Positions 59,840 through 64,000 of a stretch of DNA of 64,000 nucleotides are shown piece after piece (position 1 is the stretch's first letter; every line of letters starts with the position of its first letter). The stretch is from Chloroflexota bacterium (lineage in GTDB: Bacteria; Chloroflexota; Anaerolineae; CG2-30-64-16). The notes under the pieces are model-generated. The model saw only the letters and a list, made by a program, of their open reading frames with translations. It did not search any database and was not told the origin of the DNA. The stretch is from contig VGOD01000004.1 in the NCBI GenBank assembly GCA_016876015.1, positions 1 to 64,000 on the forward strand, in the 5' to 3' direction. Both the position numbers and the translations under genes were made by a program.

Positions 59840-59941
59840 TATCTTTTCAATAAGTGGGGGCCGACGGGGGTCGCAGACCCCCTGAAAGCAGGCTCGTAGG
59901 CGGTCTGTGACCGCCGTTTCCCCGGATTATTGAGAGGATAC
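59840..59941. mobile_element. MITE-like element with nested hairpins and candidate 9-bp TSD
   Basis: Flanking direct repeat GGGCATGGG (59831-59839, 59942-59950); TIR GTATCTTTTCAATAA / TTATTGAGAGGATAC (13/15); hairpins GGGGGTC-GCA-GACCCCC (59866-59882) and GGCGGTC-TGT-GACCGCC (59899-59915). Confidence 0.8.
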
Positions 59942-59954
59942 GGGCATGGGGAGC

Positions 59955-59975
59955 TTGATGGTTGACGCTTGACGT
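59955..59975. repeat. 7-bp tandem array ttgatgg|ttgacgc|ttgacgt
   Basis: Heptad phase, same ttgacgN unit type as 63005-63074. Confidence 0.65.
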
Positions 59976-59981
59976 CGGAGA

Positions 59982-60806
59982 TTGCAGGGAGGCGGATGGC
60001 CATTGACTGACGGGAACGGGTTGCACTATCGCGTGCCCTGGCGCATCCGCTGGCTCGGCGTCCAGAGGATCGTGCGCGGGCAACCTGCCTCCTGCGCGGC
60101 CGACATGGCGCAGATGCTGGCCGTCGCGCCCGCGCCGCCGCGCCTCGACGGCCTGGAACACATTCCCCTGAGCGGCCCCCTGCTGGTCACGCAGAATCAC
60201 TTCAGCCGGCCTGGCCTGGGCGCCTGGTGGGCGACCTCGCTGGCTTTCACGGCCATCGCCCGCGCGCGCGGCCACGAACCGGTCTGGTTGGTGACCAGCG
60301 AGTGGTACTATCGGGACTTCGTGCGCTCGGCAGTCATCACCCCGCTGACGCGCTGGCTTTTTGGCCGCGCGGCGCGCGTGTGGGGCTTCCTGCCTATGCC
60401 GCCTGATGAGCGCGACCTGGCGCGCCGCGCGGCTGCGGTCCGGCAGACGCTCGAGCGGGCGCGGGCGCTGTTCGCCCAGGGCGGCGCGCTGGGCATCGCG
60501 CCCGAAGGCCGCGGGGAGACGGTGTTGCTGCAGCCGCCGGCCGGGGCTGGCCGCATGCTGTTGCGCCTGGCCGCCAACATACCGGTGCTGCCGGTGGGCA
60601 TCTGCGAGGAGGAGGTCCGGCTGACCGGCCGTTTTGGGCCGGTCTACACCCTGGCCCGCCGGCCCGGCGAGGAGAAACGCGACGAGGACGCGCGCATCGC
60701 CGGCGAGGTCATGGCAGCCATCGCCGCCCTGCTCCCACCGGCCATGCGCGGGCCGTATGCGGCCGCAGTTCATGATGGCGCGCTGGCTGGCGTCTTCGGC
60801 GGTTGA
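59982..60806 (+). CDS. 1-acyl-sn-glycerol-3-phosphate acyltransferase-like (PlsC family)
   Basis: GPLLVTQNHFSRPGLGAWWATSLAF; GGALGIAPEGRGET; start uncertain. Confidence 0.75.
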   Translation: MQGGGWPLTDGNGLHYRVPWRIRWLGVQRIVRGQPASCAADMAQMLAVAPAPPRLDGLEHIPLSGPLLVTQNHFSRPGLGAWWATSLAFTAIARARGHEPVWLVTSEWYYRDFVRSAVITPLTRWLFGRAARVWGFLPMPPDERDLARRAAAVRQTLERARALFAQGGALGIAPEGRGETVLLQPPAGAGRMLLRLAANIPVLPVGICEEEVRLTGRFGPVYTLARRPGEEKRDEDARIAGEVMAAIAALLPPAMRGPYAAAVHDGALAGVFGG

Positions 60807-60856
60807 GGCCACGGCAACCATCCGCGGCGGACGACCGTCTTGACCAAACAACAGAT

Positions 60857-60901
60857 TTGACTTAGAATAATCGCAAGTAAAATAATCGCGATTATTCTAA
60901 G
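60857..60901 (+). promoter_or_regulatory. Promoter/operator with 14-bp perfect inverted repeat upstream of the DUF234-type ATPase gene
   Basis: CTTAGAATAATCGC (60861-60874) / GCGATTATTCTAAG (60888-60901); TTGACT (60857-60862) and TAAAAT (60878-60883) overlap it; ATG at 60912. Confidence 0.7.
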
Positions 60902-60911
60902 CGAGGACACC

Positions 60912-62321
60912 ATGTTTGTAGATCGCGTCGCCGAACTGGCGCAGTTGGAGGAGCTCTATCGGTCCGACCAGGCGGAGTTGTTCGTGCTCTACGGCCGTCG
61001 CCGCGTCGGCAAAACCGAGCTGCTGCGCGCGTTCTGCGCGGGAAAGCCGAACATCTTCTTCATCGCGACGCTGGGCTCCGATAGCGATCAACTGGCGGCC
61101 TTTTCACAGGCGTTGTGGCGCTTCGATCACGCGACGACGCTTGAGGGCTTCACGTTGCCCACGTGGGAGGCGGCGTTTAAGGCGTTGGCCGGGCTGCCCG
61201 GTCGCCCGATCGTAGTGCTCGACGAGTTCACCTACCTGGTCAGCGGCAACAAGGCGATACCATCCATCCTGCAGAAAGTGTGGGATGAATCGCTGCGCGC
61301 CACGCCCCTGATGCTCATCCTCTGCGGCTCCTACATCGGTATGATGGAGCACAAATTGCTGGGCTATCGTGCGCCCCTCTATGGCCGGCGCACCGGCGGC
61401 TATCTTTTGCGGCCGCTCGCGCTGTCCGCGGCCGGCGCCTTCTTCCCAGCCTACGCACCCATACAGCAGATCGAGATGTGGGCTGTCTTGGGCGGCATAC
61501 CCTACTACCTGAGCATCTGTTCAGACTCCGTGGATGTTCTCGCCAATATCCAGCGTCACATCCTGGCCCCCAAAGGCGTGCTCTACCACGAGCCACACCT
61601 CCTGCTCTTGGAGGAGCTGCGTGAGCCGCGCAACTATTTCTCGATCCTGCGGGCCATCGCCCAAGGCGATACGCGCCTTAACGACATCGCCCTGGCCGCG
61701 GGGCTGGCGAGCGGTCCGGCGGCCGCTCCCTACCTCGACACCCTCCAGCAGATGCAGATCGTGCAGCGCTCGGTTCCGGCGACCGAAAGCCAGCCGGAGA
61801 AGAGCCGCAAGGGAATCTACCGCATAGCAGATCCGTTTCTGCGCTTCTGGTTTCGCTATGTGCACCCCTATCGCTCTTCTCTGGAACTGGGCCTGACCGA
61901 GGCGGTCATGGAACAACGGGTGCGGCCGACATTCGACCAATTCGTCAGCTATGCCTTCGAAGACGCTGCGCGAGAACATGTTGCCTGTCTGGCGCGCGCG
62001 GGCGAGCTACTCTTCCTGCCGGAACGCGTTGGCGCGTGGTGGGATCAGGGCGAAGAGATTGATGTCGTCGCGGTCAGCGATGCCGAGGACGCGGCGTTGG
62101 TCGGCGAGTGCAAGTGGTCGGCTCGTCCGGTCGGGGTGAGCGTCCTGGTGGACCTGAAGCGGAAAGCTCAGATCATGAATGCGTCCGGCCGTTGGCGACA
62201 GGTGACGTATCTCATCTTCGCCAAGACCGGATTCACGGCCGATCTGCAAGCCGTGGCTGCGTCCGAAGGGGTGCGGTTGGTGCAGGCCGATGAGCTCACG
62301 CAGCCACCGGCCGCGGACTGA
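60912..62321 (+). CDS. archaeal-type ATPase with C-terminal DUF234-like nuclease-fold domain
   Basis: MFVDRVAELAQLEELYRSDQAELFVLYGRRRVGKTELLRAFCAGKPNIFF; IVVLDEFTYLV; RIADPFLRFWFRYVHPYRS; WWDQGEEIDVVAVSDAEDAALVGECKW (D...ExK). Confidence 0.88.
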   Translation: MFVDRVAELAQLEELYRSDQAELFVLYGRRRVGKTELLRAFCAGKPNIFFIATLGSDSDQLAAFSQALWRFDHATTLEGFTLPTWEAAFKALAGLPGRPIVVLDEFTYLVSGNKAIPSILQKVWDESLRATPLMLILCGSYIGMMEHKLLGYRAPLYGRRTGGYLLRPLALSAAGAFFPAYAPIQQIEMWAVLGGIPYYLSICSDSVDVLANIQRHILAPKGVLYHEPHLLLLEELREPRNYFSILRAIAQGDTRLNDIALAAGLASGPAAAPYLDTLQQMQIVQRSVPATESQPEKSRKGIYRIADPFLRFWFRYVHPYRSSLELGLTEAVMEQRVRPTFDQFVSYAFEDAAREHVACLARAGELLFLPERVGAWWDQGEEIDVVAVSDAEDAALVGECKWSARPVGVSVLVDLKRKAQIMNASGRWRQVTYLIFAKTGFTADLQAVAASEGVRLVQADELTQPPAAD

Positions 62322-64000
62322 CGTCCGTGAGCTGCGCGGCCAGACCGGCCGGGTCGGTCACGGGCAGATCACAGACGAAGTTGCGGCACATGTAGACCGT
62401 GGCCTTGCCATCCACCTGCCCCCGATCGGCCAGCAGCGGGATCAGCGCGGGGGCCGCGTCATCGCCAGGGATGCGCAGCGCCAGCACATCGTTCGGCCGG
62501 TAGCGCGGCCGGACTTCGCGCAACATGGCGGCCGTGTCCGCAGCCGATGGGTCGCCTACGATGGCGATCTCGCGACCGGGGTTGGCGCAGAAGTCCAGCA
62601 CACACAGCAACCGGCCGAACGCGAGCGGCTGTTGCGCCAGGGCGTCGGCCAGCGGCCGCAGGATGCCCAGGGCATGATCGGCATAGTCTGGCCGGTGGAG
62701 CAGCTTGCCCAGCCGCAGGAAGAGCTCGGCGGCCAGCGAGTTGCCTGACGGAACAGCGTTGTCCACGAAATCCTTGCGCCGCACGACCAGCTTTTCGTGG
62801 TCTGCGCTCACCTGGAAGAAGCCGCCGCCGTTCGGGTCAGCGAAATGCGCCAGGATCGCCTCGGCCAGGGCCGCAGCAGCCTCCAGCCATCCCGTGTCGA
62901 AGGTCGCCTCGTACAGCGCCGCCAACCCCAGCCCGACCGCGGCGTAGTCCTCCAGATACGCGTTGAGATGAACGCGGCCCCCTCGATAGGCGCGGCAGAG
63001 TCGGATTGACGTTTGACGTTTGACGTTGGAGGTTGAAAGTTGGAAACTGGAAGTTGGACGATTGGCGGTTGGCCAGGCGTCGTCGGTTAGCTTGCTCAAG
63101 ACGAACCCGGCCGCACGGACCGCCGCCGCGACGTAGTCTGGCCGGCTGAGCGCCGCGCCCACCTCGGCGAACGCGTGCAGCATCAGACCGTTCCACTCGG
63201 CCAGGATCTTGTCGTCGCGACCAGGACGCACGCGCTCTTCGCGGCTCGCGAAGAGCAGGCGCCGTCCGCGCGCGACGACGCTCGCCAGCCGCTCTTCCGA
63301 CACCCTGAGCTTTTGGGCCGCGTCCTCCAGATCGTCGGAGATGTGCAGGATGTTGGCCGGCCGGCCCCCTTCATGGAAGTTGCCGCGGGGGGTCACGTCG
63401 AAATAGGCGGCGAAAAGCCGTCCCTCATCCGCGCCCAACAGTTGGAGCACTTCGGGCAGCGTCCACAGAAAGAACTTTCCCTCGACCCCTGCGCTGTCGG
63501 CGTCTTGCGTCGAGTAGAATCCGCCCTCGGCCGAGGTCATCTCCCGCAGCACATAGTCCAGCGTCTCTTCGACGGTCCGCCGGTATTCGCTGTCGCCGGT
63601 GAGCTGCCAGGCGTGCAGATAGGTGCGCGCGAGCTGGGCGTTGTCGTACAGCATCTTCTCGAAGTGCGGCGTGAGCCAACGCCTGTCGGTGCTGTAACGA
63701 TGGAAACCGCCGCCGAGCTGGTCATAGATGCCCCCGCGGGCCATCTTGGTCAGCGTGTAGGTCACGGCCTTGAGCTGCTTCACATCGCCGGTGCGCAGAT
63801 AGCTCTGCAGCAGAAAGTCGAGGTTCATCGGCTGGGGGAACTTCGGATGATCGCCGAAGCCGCCTTCGTAGGGATCGAGCGCGTGCAACAGCCCCGCGGC
63901 CGCGCGGTCGAGGATCGCGGCCCAATCCTCGCCGGCTTCCGCAGCCCCAGCGCCGGGCCGCGCCAATGCGCTGCGGTTGAGCGCCTCTGTCAGCCGATCG
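62296..64000 (-). CDS. DUF255/YyaL-type thioredoxin-domain protein (N-terminus beyond window)
   Basis: FGDHPKFPQPMNLDFLLQSYLRTGD; GGIYDQLGGGFHRYSTDRRWLTPHFEKMLYDNAQLARTYLHAWQLTGD; FYSTQDADSAGVEGKFFLWT. Confidence 0.92.
   Translation of the reverse strand, partial: DRLTEALNRSALARPGAGAAEAGEDWAAILDRAAAGLLHALDPYEGGFGDHPKFPQPMNLDFLLQSYLRTGDVKQLKAVTYTLTKMARGGIYDQLGGGFHRYSTDRRWLTPHFEKMLYDNAQLARTYLHAWQLTGDSEYRRTVEETLDYVLREMTSAEGGFYSTQDADSAGVEGKFFLWTLPEVLQLLGADEGRLFAAYFDVTPRGNFHEGGRPANILHISDDLEDAAQKLRVSEERLASVVARGRRLLFASREERVRPGRDDKILAEWNGLMLHAFAEVGAALSRPDYVAAAVRAAGFVLSKLTDDAWPTANRPTSSFQLSTSNVKRQTSIRLCRAYRGGRVHLNAYLEDYAAVGLGLAALYEATFDTGWLEAAAALAEAILAHFADPNGGGFFQVSADHEKLVVRRKDFVDNAVPSGNSLAAELFLRLGKLLHRPDYADHALGILRPLADALAQQPLAFGRLLCVLDFCANPGREIAIVGDPSAADTAAMLREVRPRYRPNDVLALRIPGDDAAPALIPLLADRGQVDGKATVYMCRNFVCDLPVTDPAGLAAQLTDVSPRPVAA
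63005..63074. repeat. Heptamer-phased array (tttgacg/ttggagg), 10 units, inside CDS
   Basis: attgacg|tttgacg|tttgacg|ttggagg|ttgaaag|ttggaaa|ctggaag|ttggacg|attggcg|gttggcc; translated in frame as TNRPTSSFQLSTSNVKRQTSI. Confidence 0.85.

Overview
High-GC bacterial chromosomal window; gene content suggests Chloroflexota or a relative (inference only). It is densely packed with about 42 recognisable CDSs. Main blocks: partial mnmA plus cysteine desulfurase; ADP-forming acyl-CoA synthetase plus a DRTGG P-loop protein; a long minus-strand surface-polysaccharide/envelope block (Wzc-like tyrosine autokinase, O-antigen ligase, DUF4012, several multi-TM glycosyltransferase-type proteins, CARDB, PEP-CTERM-like, NlpC/P60); two adjacent P-loop ATPase genes, one fused to an extracytoplasmic beta-propeller; LysM, folC, lon; an enolase-superfamily/lactonase/kinase group; a two-gene ATPase plus TOPRIM/DUF4276-like cassette; an adenylate-cyclase/ATPase/TPR protein beside a cNMP-binding protein; a complete Opp/Dpp ABC transporter; MscS, MaoC, nfo, an acyltransferase, a DUF234-type ATPase and a partial DUF255 protein. 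The most unusual layer is the repeats. (i) A palindromic element with a 19-bp perfect inverted repeat occurs at two glycosyltransferase-type loci in the same reading frame, and the copies differ by an in-frame 21-nt indel. (ii) Two MITE-like elements have terminal inverted repeats and apparent 7-9 bp target-site duplications, one of them 20 bp upstream of the ATPase/TOPRIM cassette. (iii) A family of hairpins has compensating locus-specific arms. (iv) Many 7- or 8-bp tandem arrays of different unit sequence lie at gene boundaries and inside reading frames. No CRISPR array, rRNA or tRNA was recognised. Names come from motif recognition by eye; no searches were run.
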